Assembly: GCF_036858155.1 (NCBI RefSeq) | Contig: NZ_JAAEJX010000009.1 | Coordinates: 4,763-68,762 of the forward strand | From: Liberibacter brunswickensis | Lineage (GTDB): Bacteria; Pseudomonadota; Alphaproteobacteria; Rhizobiales; Rhizobiaceae | Reading direction: 5' to 3' | Length of the DNA: 64,000 bases | Shown here: positions 1-8,567 of the stretch, in pieces | Numbering within the stretch: position 1 is the stretch's first letter | Layout of the letters: each line of letters starts with the position of its first letter | Notes under the pieces: model-generated | What the model was told of the DNA's origin: nothing | Seen by the model: only the letters and a program-made list of their open reading frames with translations | The model's database searches: none | Position numbers and translations under genes: made by a program

Positions 1-414
1 TATTATCATAACACGCCGCACCATTCCTGATCTTATATAAGAATCAGCAGTAGTCACAGCGTAAATAAATCCAGAACAAACAGCCTGAATATCAAAAGCA
101 AAACCACGCTTCATACCCAAACGGTTCTGTATATTTACAGCGGTTGAAGGAAAAGTCTGATCTGGAGTCGATGTAGCCACAATTATGAGATCAATATCAT
201 CTACACTCATTTTTGCATTGCACAACGCATCACGTGCAGCAGCTTCCCCAAGAGAAGACGTTGTCTCACCATCTACAGCGATATGCCGCTGATTAATACC
301 GACACGCCTTTTAATCCAGCCATCAGAGGTGTCAACTATAACCTCTAATTCACAATTATTAAGCACTCTTTTCGGGAGGGATGAACCAATTCCTCTTACA
401 ACAGAACGAACCAC
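1..414 (-). CDS. fabH: 3-oxoacyl-ACP synthase III (FabH), partial
   Basis: FabH condenses acetyl-CoA with malonyl-ACP to start fatty acid synthesis. Only the N-terminal 138 codons lie in the window; the gene runs off the left edge. The translation has the KAS III features TSDGWI near residue 30, DLIIVATSTPD, and the active-site cysteine in QAVCSGF. The start is a GTG at 414, five bases after the plsX stop codon, with only a weak AAAG-type ribosome binding site, so translation is probably coupled to plsX. DUF177-plsX-fabH is the standard rhizobial order. Family identity is seen directly in the motifs; operon transcription is inferred from spacing. Confidence 0.93.
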   Translation of the reverse strand, partial: MVRSVVRGIGSSLPKRVLNNCELEVIVDTSDGWIKRRVGINQRHIAVDGETTSSLGEAAARDALCNAKMSVDDIDLIIVATSTPDQTFPSTAVNIQNRLGMKRGFAFDIQAVCSGFIYAVTTADSYIRSGMVRRVMII

Positions 415-419
415 GTTTA

Positions 420-1520
420 TTACTTTCTACTATCCGATACAACATTCTTTTCATATGAATCTAACAAACTATCTCGAACTATCTGCATATCATTCTTTAC
501 CATACTTATAAAACCATTACGAGACATATTCCGAGCAATACCTAAAACATTAATTATTGATCTAGCATCGCTGCTTCCATGTCCTTTTACAACAAGTCCA
601 TCAACTCCCAACAGGACTCCACCATTAAAGTTACGTGGATCAAAACCTTCTTTTAGCTCTCGTAAAGATTTTTTAATAAAAAAACAACCAATCCTAGACA
701 ATAGGGTACTCTTTAATGATTTTTGCAAAACTGCAGCTACATGAGAAACCGTCCCTTCTGCGGATTTAATCGCAATATTTCCAGAAAATCCTTCAGTTAC
801 AACTACATCTACCAAACCTTTAGCGATATCACTCGCCTCAATGAAACCCTTATATTCAAAATAATTACGACACTCTCCACGCAATAAACGAGATGAATCC
901 TGCAGGACACCGTGCCCTTTTGTCTCCTCAGTTCCGACATTAAGCAATCCTATAGAAGGACGACTTATTCCTAATGCAGAATGAGCAAAAAAACTACCCA
1001 AAATTGAAAGCTGTACCATATGCGATACAGTAACAGATCCAACGGCAGCACCAACATCTAATATGACACACTTACCCTTATTAATAGTTGGCCAAAATGC
1101 TGCAAGCGATGGACGATCTACGCCACTAATCTTACTCAAACATAATCTGGCCATAGCAATTAAAGCACCAGTATTTCCAGCACTTACGACAGAAGCAGCC
1201 TTTTTTTTCTTTACTGCTTCTATAGCACACCACATACTGGATACATTTCTACCTCTACGCAATGCATCAGCTGGCCTCTCATGCATAGAAATCGATACAT
1301 CACAATGATAAAAACAACTACGCTCTTTGAGATTTTTATAAGAATTTAATACTGGCAAACAAACTTTAGCATCCCCGTACATTAAAAAGCACAACTTAGG
1401 ATTGGATTCAAGAAATTTGGACGCTCCTAGAATAAGATCTTTTGCTCCCAAATCACTTCCCATAAGATCAAAAGAAATTGTATCAACGCTATTATCTTGC
1501 GACGCGTCTATTTGATTCAT
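420..1520 (-). CDS. plsX: phosphate acyltransferase PlsX
   Basis: PlsX makes acyl-phosphate from acyl-ACP for the PlsY step of phospholipid synthesis, at the inner face of the membrane. The 366-residue length fits the family. The N-terminal motif reads FDLMGSD instead of the usual DAMGGD, and the family motifs SAGNTGAL, RPSLAAFWP, LLNVGTEETKG and VVVTEGFSGNIAIK are present. The ATG has a GAGGG ribosome binding site six bases upstream. It sits between DUF177 and fabH on one strand, presumably as one transcript. The altered N-terminal motif is typical of divergence in a fast-evolving genome; the rest is intact. Confidence 0.95.
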   Translation of the reverse strand: MNQIDASQDNSVDTISFDLMGSDLGAKDLILGASKFLESNPKLCFLMYGDAKVCLPVLNSYKNLKERSCFYHCDVSISMHERPADALRRGRNVSSMWCAIEAVKKKKAASVVSAGNTGALIAMARLCLSKISGVDRPSLAAFWPTINKGKCVILDVGAAVGSVTVSHMVQLSILGSFFAHSALGISRPSIGLLNVGTEETKGHGVLQDSSRLLRGECRNYFEYKGFIEASDIAKGLVDVVVTEGFSGNIAIKSAEGTVSHVAAVLQKSLKSTLLSRIGCFFIKKSLRELKEGFDPRNFNGGVLLGVDGLVVKGHGSSDARSIINVLGIARNMSRNGFISMVKNDMQIVRDSLLDSYEKNVVSDSRK

Positions 1521-1629
1521 TTATTACCCTCACAGACATTAAAATATTCCTAAAAATATACGATATTTGTTATTTTAACATTATTTGGCTTTATTTTTCA
1601 CCACTATTTTCCTAAAAGATAAAAATATT

Positions 1630-2145
1630 TTAGTATTTATAATGATTGCCATCATATACATCAGAAAATATTACACCTTCCTTTTTAGGATATGGATTAA
1701 TTGCCACTGCTGTAAAATCAGCTATTACTGCACCAATATCAATTATTCCATCGTCTGAAAAGGGTAGAATATCAAGTTCTCGAGCTTCCACCACGTTTTT
1801 TTTACCAGAAATATCACCATTAGGATAAAAGAACTTAGATGAAGAAGGAACAAAAATACAACTTACAGAATCTTCTACCTCAGATTGTACTGAATCCAAT
1901 GTTATCACACAAGCTTGAATTATTTTCGCACACACTTTTCCTGACATACGAACCCCAACTTTCTTCCAAGCGGAAAGTTTAACATCAGCACTCCAATTTT
2001 CAACAGATATTACGCCCCACTGCTTTGCTAATTTTTCACAATCTAAAATATCAGCCTTTATCTTGAAATTAATCGGAGAAGAAAACACAGATCTGATGTC
2101 AACAGGATATGTATATAATTCATTTTTTTTTGTTTTTACTTTCAT
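1630..2145 (-). CDS. DUF177 (YceD-like) protein
   Basis: DUF177 proteins are encoded next to plsX or rpmF in most bacteria; the molecular role in alphaproteobacteria is not settled, although plant and E. coli members are linked to 23S rRNA metabolism. I place the start at the ATG at 2145 (protein begins MKVKTKKNELYTYPVDI), about 171 residues, preceded by GGAA. An in-frame extension reaches 2247, but it is encoded mostly by a 13-bp tandem repeat and translates to a low-complexity peptide. C-terminal family features include the acidic GIIDIGAVIADF and NPYPKKEGV segments. Divergent from the bamE-like gene. Confidence 0.85.
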   Translation of the reverse strand: MKVKTKKNELYTYPVDIRSVFSSPINFKIKADILDCEKLAKQWGVISVENWSADVKLSAWKKVGVRMSGKVCAKIIQACVITLDSVQSEVEDSVSCIFVPSSSKFFYPNGDISGKKNVVEARELDILPFSDDGIIDIGAVIADFTAVAINPYPKKEGVIFSDVYDGNHYKY

Positions 2146-2150
2146 ACGAT

Positions 2151-2223
2151 TTCCATTGCATATTTCCATTGCATATTTCCATTGCATATTTCCATTGCAT
2201 ATTTCCAGTATATTTTCATTGCA
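2151..2223. repeat. 13-bp tandem repeat (VNTR) at the DUF177 start
   Basis: The unit TATTTCCATTGCA is repeated head to tail: a partial copy at 2151-2160, three exact copies at 2161-2199, a partial copy, then a one-mismatch copy at 2211-2223. On the minus strand each unit holds ATGGAAAT, that is, an ATG plus a GGAA ribosome-binding-site-like string. The array lies directly upstream of the chosen DUF177 start. Because 13 is not a multiple of three, copy-number change would move the upstream ATGs between frames. Confidence 0.9.
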
Positions 2224-2249
2224 GCGATCAACAAATCTTGTTATCATGC

Positions 2250-2270
2250 ACTAATTTAAATTTAATTAGT
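2250..2270. promoter_or_regulatory. near-palindrome between divergent genes
   Basis: ACTAATT and AATTAGT arms form an almost perfect 21-bp inverted repeat in the spacer between the divergent DUF177 and bamE-like genes. This is a plausible operator, but AT-rich palindromes are common by chance in this DNA and no regulator can be named. Confidence 0.25.
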
Positions 2271-2427
2271 TCTATAGTGTATCTTTGTTGTGGATATTTT
2301 TGTTATAAATACTAAAGAATCGTTTTAGCTAGCGCATAATATATAGGAGATACCTTTTTTAAATTAGTTAGTCTTGTGTTGTTTGTTTAAAGGAAGCGTT
2401 TTTTCGCATTTAGAGGAGAAATGTAAT

Positions 2428-2874
2428 TTGTTCTTTGGGAATTCTTATTTGAAAAAAGTTTTTTTTTTCACTTCTTTAATGTTTGCAGTTTTCCATTCTT
2501 CTTACAAAGTAGCTAATGGACTTGATTTGGATTCTGCGTCTGTTTCTCTTGTATCTGTTAAATCCTCTCGCAAGCACGTTCTTCAATCTCTTGGGAGTCC
2601 TTCTTTTGCGATTATAGATAGTAATGGATTTCAGTCTTTTTATTATATTTCGCAAAACAAGAAAGTTCCTATCTTTGGATTTCTTTCTCCGAAGATTCTA
2701 GAGAGAACCATTCTGAAAATACATTTTAATAAAGAGGATTTGGTCTCTAGTCTCTCTATCAAAAAGCATCCAAATAAAAAATTTTTTCCTAACAAGAGAC
2801 GTACACCCGCTCCAATTCAAAGAACAGATGGTTTTTTCAGTAGGTTGATTAATAGCGGGAGGAGAACGGCCTAA
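2428..2874 (+). CDS. BamE/OmlA-like (SmpA family) envelope protein
   Basis: BamE/OmlA proteins support outer-membrane protein assembly by the BAM complex. The reading frame opens upstream at 2374, but the only good ribosome binding site is GAGGAG at 2413-2418, nine bases before a TTG at 2428; that start gives about 148 residues beginning with a Lys-Lys plus phenylalanine-rich hydrophobic signal segment. The SmpA-like core is the stretch HVLQSLGSPSFAI followed by the FYYISQNK region. No lipobox cysteine follows the signal segment, unlike classical BamE lipoproteins. The C-terminus is basic. The stop overlaps the nrdA start (TAATG), so it is translationally coupled to ribonucleotide reductase. 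Confidence 0.75.
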   Translation: MFFGNSYLKKVFFFTSLMFAVFHSSYKVANGLDLDSASVSLVSVKSSRKHVLQSLGSPSFAIIDSNGFQSFYYISQNKKVPIFGFLSPKILERTILKIHFNKEDLVSSLSIKKHPNKKFFPNKRRTPAPIQRTDGFFSRLINSGRRTA

Positions 2875-5705
2875 TGAAAAATTATCCCGAAAAAGAAAAT
2901 TTAAGTAATGAAAAATTGTTTCAATCGTCCTCTTGTTCATTTTCTGAAACGACCAAAGATGTACAAGTTATTAAACGCAATGGAAAAGTAGTATTATTTG
3001 ATCCTTCAAAGATAAGCATAGCTATTATGAAAGCTTTCATAGCAGTTGAAGGAAAAGGGGCTTTACATTCAAAGCGTGTAGAGGATATTGTCAACAATCT
3101 AACAGATCAAACAATTACAAAACTATTGCGATATCATACCTCTTCTCTTGTAGTTCTTCACATTGAAGATATACAAGATCAAGTGGAATTATCTCTAATG
3201 CGTAGTGATCATTATAAAGTCGCAAAAGAATATATTCTATATCGTAAAAAAAGATCAAATAATCGTATCAAACAATCAAAAAGTGATTTGCCGATTGCTC
3301 CAAATTTAAAAATAAAAATGGATGACGGCACTGTTGTCTCTTTCAATTCTAAAAGAGTTGAAAAGGTTGTAGAAGAAGCTTGTTCAGGGTTAGAAGGTGT
3401 TTCACCAAAAGCAGTTCTAAGCGAGACTTATAAAAATATGTATGACGGTTTGAGCGAAAGTGATGTAGAAATATCCTTAATTTTTTCTTCTCGAGTGCTA
3501 ATTGAAAAAGAACCAAACTATTCAAAAGTCAGCGCACATTTGCTTTTAGATAAACTTCGTCGTGAAGTCTTGACTACAATTTATAAAAAGCCTAAAAGTG
3601 CTACGCACCAAGAAATGCGCGATTTATACAGAGAGTATTTTCTTCTTTACGTTGAAGAAGGGATAAAAGCGAACTTATTAAATGATTCTCTCAAAAGCTT
3701 TGACCTTAAATATCTAGCAGATGCCTTGGAACCAGATCGTGATTTGGAATTTGAATATCTCGGATTACAAACACTTTATGATCGATATTTTCTTAATAAT
3801 GATGGTAAACGCTTTGAAATGCCTCAAGCTTTCTTCATGCGTGTATCTATGGGGCTTGCTTTACAAGAGAGAGAAAAAGAAAAAAGAGCAATTGAATTTT
3901 ACAGATTAATTTCTTCTTTTCATTTTATGTGTTCCACTCCCACTCTGTTTAATTCTGGAACACGTCGCCCACAACTTTCTTCTTGTTTTCTCACAACCGT
4001 TCCCGATAATTTAGATGGTATATTTGAATCATTGAAGGACAATGCTTTATTAGCTAAATATTCTGGAGGATTGGGTAATGATTGGACACCAGTTCGTGGT
4101 CTTGGATCTCATATTCATGGCACAAATGGGAAAAGTCAAGGAGTAATACCATTTCTCAAAGTCGCTAATGATACAGCTCTAGCTGTTAATCAAGGAGGAA
4201 AACGTAAAGGAGCCGTCTGTGCCTATTTGGAAACTTGGCATATTGATATAGAAGAGTTTTTAGACCTTAGAAAAAATACTGGTGATGATCGTAGACGTAC
4301 CCATGATATGAATACTGCAAATTGGGTTCCAGATCTATTCATGAAAAGAGTTGAACAAAATGCAGAATGGACCTTGTTCTCTCCTGATGAAGTAAGCGAT
4401 CTTCATGATTTATACGGAAAAGAATTTGAACAATCGTACGAACAGTATGAAGAAAAAGCAAAACAAGGAAAAATAAAAATATTCCGCAAGACATCAGCTG
4501 TCGGGTTATGGCGTAAAATGCTTACTATGCTTTATGAGACAGGTCATCCATGGATAACTTTTAAAGATCCTTGTAATATTCGTTCCCCTCAAAAGCACGT
4601 TGGTGTAGTCCATTCTTCTAATCTATGCACCGAAATTACTCTCAACACATCTCATGATGAAACTGCTGTCTGTAATCTAGGATCAATTAACCTTCTTGCA
4701 CATTTCAAAGATACTAAACTAGATCATGATAAATTAATTAATACTATTCGCACAGCAGTGCGCATGCTTGATAATGTAATTGATACGAATTATCATACAA
4801 TTGATAAAGCAAAAAGGTCTAATCACAGGCATCGTGCTATAGGTCTTGGCATTATGGGATTTCAGAGTGCTTTACATCACTTATCTATTCCTTATGCAAG
4901 CCTAGAAGCTATTGAATTTGCAGATGAAAGCATGGAATTTATTTCTTATCATGCTATAAATTCCTCTGTTGAACTAGCCGAAGAACGCGGAGTATATCCT
5001 AGTTTTGAAGGCTCACTATGGTCTAAAGGAATTCTTCCTATAGATTCTATAGAGATGCTATCCGAAGTTAGAGATGAATTAAAAATGGATAGAACATCAC
5101 GGTTGCCGTGGAATGATTTAAGAGATCGTGTGAAATCTATAGGAATGAGAAATTCAAATTGTATGGCGATTGCTCCTACAGCAACAATTTCTAATATTTG
5201 CGGAGTATCTCAGTCTGTTGAGCCTTCCTATCAAAATCTTTTTGTTAAATCAAACATGTCTGGTGATTTTACTGTAGTAAATTCTTTTCTAGTTGCCGAA
5301 TTAAAGAAAAGAGATCTATGGGATGAAACAATGATTTCAGATTTAAAATATTATGATGGAAGTATTGGAAAAATAGAGCGAATTCCTGATGATCTGAAGA
5401 ACATTCATGCCACTGCTTTCGAAATTGATCCTTTATGGTTGATTAAAGCCGCATCGAAAAGACAAAAATGGATTGATCAAGCTCAATCATTAAATCTTTA
5501 TCTTCCAAATCCAAGCGGAAAAAAACTTGATTTCATTTATCGGCAATCATGGCTAAGGGGTTTAAAAACCACTTACTATTTGAGATCTCTTGGTGCTACT
5601 CATGTTGAAAAGTCTACCATGAAAAAAGTAGATGGTAAATTAAATGCAGTTCCGGTAACAGTTACTAATTGCGAACAAGATACAGGGTGTGAAGTATGTC
5701 AATAA
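2874..5705 (+). CDS. nrdA: ribonucleoside-diphosphate reductase, alpha subunit
   Basis: NrdA reduces ribonucleotides to deoxyribonucleotides with NrdB in the cytosol. The 943-residue protein is long for the family because it carries two N-terminal ATP-cone regions (about residues 28-125 and 140-235), which usually mediate dATP inhibition. Catalytic features are visible: PTLFNSG with the nearby SSCFL cysteine, the NLCTEI active-site loop, CNLGSINL, the MAIAPTATIS segment, and a C-terminal CEVC pair for thioredoxin-type re-reduction. The start overlaps the bamE-like stop by one base. nrdB follows after 19 bases. No convincing NrdR box was seen upstream of the operon. Confidence 0.97.
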   Translation: MKNYPEKENLSNEKLFQSSSCSFSETTKDVQVIKRNGKVVLFDPSKISIAIMKAFIAVEGKGALHSKRVEDIVNNLTDQTITKLLRYHTSSLVVLHIEDIQDQVELSLMRSDHYKVAKEYILYRKKRSNNRIKQSKSDLPIAPNLKIKMDDGTVVSFNSKRVEKVVEEACSGLEGVSPKAVLSETYKNMYDGLSESDVEISLIFSSRVLIEKEPNYSKVSAHLLLDKLRREVLTTIYKKPKSATHQEMRDLYREYFLLYVEEGIKANLLNDSLKSFDLKYLADALEPDRDLEFEYLGLQTLYDRYFLNNDGKRFEMPQAFFMRVSMGLALQEREKEKRAIEFYRLISSFHFMCSTPTLFNSGTRRPQLSSCFLTTVPDNLDGIFESLKDNALLAKYSGGLGNDWTPVRGLGSHIHGTNGKSQGVIPFLKVANDTALAVNQGGKRKGAVCAYLETWHIDIEEFLDLRKNTGDDRRRTHDMNTANWVPDLFMKRVEQNAEWTLFSPDEVSDLHDLYGKEFEQSYEQYEEKAKQGKIKIFRKTSAVGLWRKMLTMLYETGHPWITFKDPCNIRSPQKHVGVVHSSNLCTEITLNTSHDETAVCNLGSINLLAHFKDTKLDHDKLINTIRTAVRMLDNVIDTNYHTIDKAKRSNHRHRAIGLGIMGFQSALHHLSIPYASLEAIEFADESMEFISYHAINSSVELAEERGVYPSFEGSLWSKGILPIDSIEMLSEVRDELKMDRTSRLPWNDLRDRVKSIGMRNSNCMAIAPTATISNICGVSQSVEPSYQNLFVKSNMSGDFTVVNSFLVAELKKRDLWDETMISDLKYYDGSIGKIERIPDDLKNIHATAFEIDPLWLIKAASKRQKWIDQAQSLNLYLPNPSGKKLDFIYRQSWLRGLKTTYYLRSLGATHVEKSTMKKVDGKLNAVPVTVTNCEQDTGCEVCQ

Positions 5706-5724
5706 TAAATCATTGGAGAATTTA

Positions 5725-6843
5725 ATGAGTGATATCAATATGTTACACCCTGATAATATAAATAATCATTGTCATGAAGATCAGACAAATGACACTGTAG
5801 GTTTAGGCCCTATTCAAAAAGGCTCTATGCGTATTAATGTAGATGAAAAAAGAATGATTAATGCGCAATCTGATGTAAATCAACTATTACCTTTAAAATA
5901 TAAATGGGCATGGGAAAAATATCTATCAGCATGCAATAATCATTGGATGCCAACAGAAGTATCCATGCAAGCAGATATTGCCCTTTGGAAGTCATCTGAT
6001 GGATTAACGGATGATGCACGTCATATGATTAAACGAAATCTGGGTTTTTTTGCATCATCTGAAAGTCTTGTTGCTAATAATATTATACTAGCTATATATC
6101 GTCATCTTTCTAATCCAGAATGCCGACAGTACCTATTAAGACAAGCTTATGAAGAAGCGGTTCATACCCATACATTCCAATATATTGTAGAAAGTCTTGG
6201 ACTGGATGAGGGAGAACTTTTTAATATGTATAGAGAAATCCCCTCTATTACAAATAAGGCAAGCTGGGCTTTACAATATACTAAAAATCTTACTTCTGCG
6301 TCATTTTCTACTGGAAATAATGAGAGCGATCAGGAATTTTTGCGTGATCTTATTGCTTTCTATGTAGTTTTTGAAGGGATGTGGTTTTATACTGGATTCG
6401 CACAAATATTATCATTAGGAAGATATAATAAAATGGTTGGTATTGCAGAGCAGTACCAATATATTATGCGTGATGAATCACTTCATCTTAACTTTGGTAT
6501 TGATGTAATTAACCAGATAAAAATTGAAAATCCACATCTTTGGACTAAATCGTTTCAACAAGAAGTACGGCAAATGTTAAAAGAAGCTGCTATTCTTGAA
6601 GTTGATTATGGAAGAGATACCATGCCAAGAGGATTTCTTGGTATTAATGCTGATTTGTGCGAAAAATATATGTGTTTTATAACTAATCGTCGTTGTGCAC
6701 AAATTGGATTAGAGCCTGTTTTTGAAAAAACTGAAAATCCTTTTCCATGGATGAGCGAAATTATAGATCTTAAAAAGGAAAAAAACTTTTTTGAGACACG
6801 TGTCAATGAATATCAGCATGGAAGCAGTTTAGACTGGAATTAA
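5725..6843 (+). CDS. nrdB: ribonucleotide reductase beta subunit, class Ic-like (Phe at radical site)
   Basis: NrdB supplies the radical-initiating oxidant to NrdA. The start is the ATG at 5725 with GGAG eight bases upstream, giving 372 residues; a longer frame opening inside nrdA lacks such a site. Metal ligands can be traced as Glu113 (ASSE), Glu144 and His147 (EAVH), Glu217 (FEGMW), and Glu251/His254 (RDESLH). The position that holds the tyrosyl radical in class Ia/Ib, four residues after His147, is Phe151 in EAVHTHTF, and the first ligand is Glu rather than Asp. Both traits mark class Ic enzymes of the Chlamydia type, which use a Mn/Fe cofactor without a tyrosyl radical. The substitutions are seen directly; the cofactor is inferred. 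Confidence 0.95.
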   Translation: MSDINMLHPDNINNHCHEDQTNDTVGLGPIQKGSMRINVDEKRMINAQSDVNQLLPLKYKWAWEKYLSACNNHWMPTEVSMQADIALWKSSDGLTDDARHMIKRNLGFFASSESLVANNIILAIYRHLSNPECRQYLLRQAYEEAVHTHTFQYIVESLGLDEGELFNMYREIPSITNKASWALQYTKNLTSASFSTGNNESDQEFLRDLIAFYVVFEGMWFYTGFAQILSLGRYNKMVGIAEQYQYIMRDESLHLNFGIDVINQIKIENPHLWTKSFQQEVRQMLKEAAILEVDYGRDTMPRGFLGINADLCEKYMCFITNRRCAQIGLEPVFEKTENPFPWMSEIIDLKKEKNFFETRVNEYQHGSSLDWN

Positions 6844-7068
6844 TATTATTTTTCATAAAATTATTAGATAGGTATCATAATTAATAAGATATTAGTTAGT
6901 TATCGTTGCTGTTCAACTTATCTAATTTATATTGAAATATTAAGTATAAGAGATATTATTTATTGTTTTGAATGTTTATGTTACTACGCAACATTGAGAT
7001 ATGGTAAGTATAATAAGAATTATCTCATACAAAGTATCGAAATACATTTTATTAAGTGATTTCACAAC

Positions 7069-8451
7069 ATGAAAAAAAATGATCAATCTCCAAACGTACG
7101 AGGTGTAGAAAACTGGGAACAAGCAGCTCAATGGCTTAGAGAGCGACGTATTGAAGATGTAGAATGCATTACACCAGATCTGGCTGGTATCCCTCGTGGT
7201 AAGATGATGCCATCATCAAAATTCATTTCTAATATACCACTCACCGTCCCTTCTGCAATCTATAGACATACAATATCTGGGGAATCTATGAATTCTTCTT
7301 ATTCATTGTTCCATGAAAAAGATGGAGATCTAAGATTATCTCCAGATCTTTCTACTTTAAGCGTTGTTCCATGGGAAATAGATCCAACAGCTCAAATAGT
7401 ATGTGATGTTGTAGATTATGATTGTGAAGAGGTTACTTATACACCACGTAATGTATTAAAAAGAGTTTTAAATTTTTATTCTCAAAATGGATTAAAACCA
7501 ATTATTGCACCAGAAATTGAATTTTACCTTATTGCTAAAAATGAAGATCCTGATTATCCGTTGCAGCCTCCAAAAGGTCGTTCTGGGCGCTCAATACTTG
7601 GGGGACAAAGCTATTCTATTATGGGAATAAATGAATTTGACGAAATTATTGATGATATATGGAAGTTTTCTGAAAAACAAGGACTTGAAATAGATACTCT
7701 GATACATGAGGAAGGACCTGCTCAATTCGAAATAAATATACGCCATGGTAATCCTTTAAAACTAGCAGATCAAGTTTTTTTATTCAAAAGAACTATCCGC
7801 GAGGCTGCTTTTAAGCATGATATTTATGCTACTTTTATGGCGAAACCAATGCAAAACTATCCTGGATCTGCCATGCATATTCATCAATCTGTATTAGATA
7901 TCAATAGCAATAAAAATATATTCTCTAATCCTGATGGTTCTGAAACGGATTTGTTTAGATATTTTATAGGAGGTCTACAAAAATATATTCCTAATGCCTT
8001 AGTTATGTTAGCTCCTTATGGAAATTCTTATCGTAGGATGGTGCTTGATATGGGCTGTCCTGTCAATAACGCTTGGGGATATGATAATAGAACTACAGCA
8101 TTTCGCATACCTTTTTCTGATGCGGATACTAAAAGAATAGAAAATCGTCTTCCATCATCAGATACTAATCCTTATCTAGTTATTGCTGCATCATTAGCAT
8201 GTGGATTATTAGGTATTCTACAAAAAATAGATCCAACACCACCTACTATGAAATCCGCTAATCAAGAGGCAATTAACCTACCTCGTGGACTATTAGAAGC
8301 AGTAACACTTTTAGAAAATACATCTGATTTTAGAGATATTTTTGGATCAAAATTTATTGATATATATACAAATTTAAAAAGAAATGAATTTGAAACTTTT
8401 ATGCAAGTAATTAGTCCTTGGGAAAGAGAATTTTTACTTCTTAATGTATAA
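7069..8451 (+). CDS. glutamine synthetase family protein (GlnA/PuuA-like)
   Basis: This 460-residue protein has the glutamine synthetase fold: an N-terminal beta-grasp domain (about 15-110) and a catalytic domain with metal-binding APEIEFYL, EEGPAQFEI and the ATP-site AMHIHQSV, plus NRTTAFRIP near the substrate loop. It resembles the GS-like enzymes that include gamma-glutamylputrescine synthetase more than classical GlnA: the adenylylation-loop Tyr and GlnB neighbour are not evident. It therefore ligates glutamate to ammonia or to an amine; the substrate cannot be decided here. It stands alone, with about 225 bases before it and 116 after it, upstream of zwf. Confidence 0.88.
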   Translation: MKKNDQSPNVRGVENWEQAAQWLRERRIEDVECITPDLAGIPRGKMMPSSKFISNIPLTVPSAIYRHTISGESMNSSYSLFHEKDGDLRLSPDLSTLSVVPWEIDPTAQIVCDVVDYDCEEVTYTPRNVLKRVLNFYSQNGLKPIIAPEIEFYLIAKNEDPDYPLQPPKGRSGRSILGGQSYSIMGINEFDEIIDDIWKFSEKQGLEIDTLIHEEGPAQFEINIRHGNPLKLADQVFLFKRTIREAAFKHDIYATFMAKPMQNYPGSAMHIHQSVLDINSNKNIFSNPDGSETDLFRYFIGGLQKYIPNALVMLAPYGNSYRRMVLDMGCPVNNAWGYDNRTTAFRIPFSDADTKRIENRLPSSDTNPYLVIAASLACGLLGILQKIDPTPPTMKSANQEAINLPRGLLEAVTLLENTSDFRDIFGSKFIDIYTNLKRNEFETFMQVISPWEREFLLLNV

Positions 8452-8567
8452 ATCATCATGTTATGTTATAAATTAAAAATTATGTCTAACATAATATGTA
8501 ATCAGATATAAAAGTATCCATCTTTATGAGTAATATTTTCTAACATAACTTATAAGTAATATTTAAA

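Noticed and set aside
2063..2315. Plus-strand frames over the VNTR
   Set aside because: They are antisense to DUF177 and owe their length to the tandem repeat, which reads open in several frames.
2275..2420. NrdR box before the bamE-nrdAB operon
   Set aside because: Only weak partial matches (CTATAGTG) and no pair of boxes.
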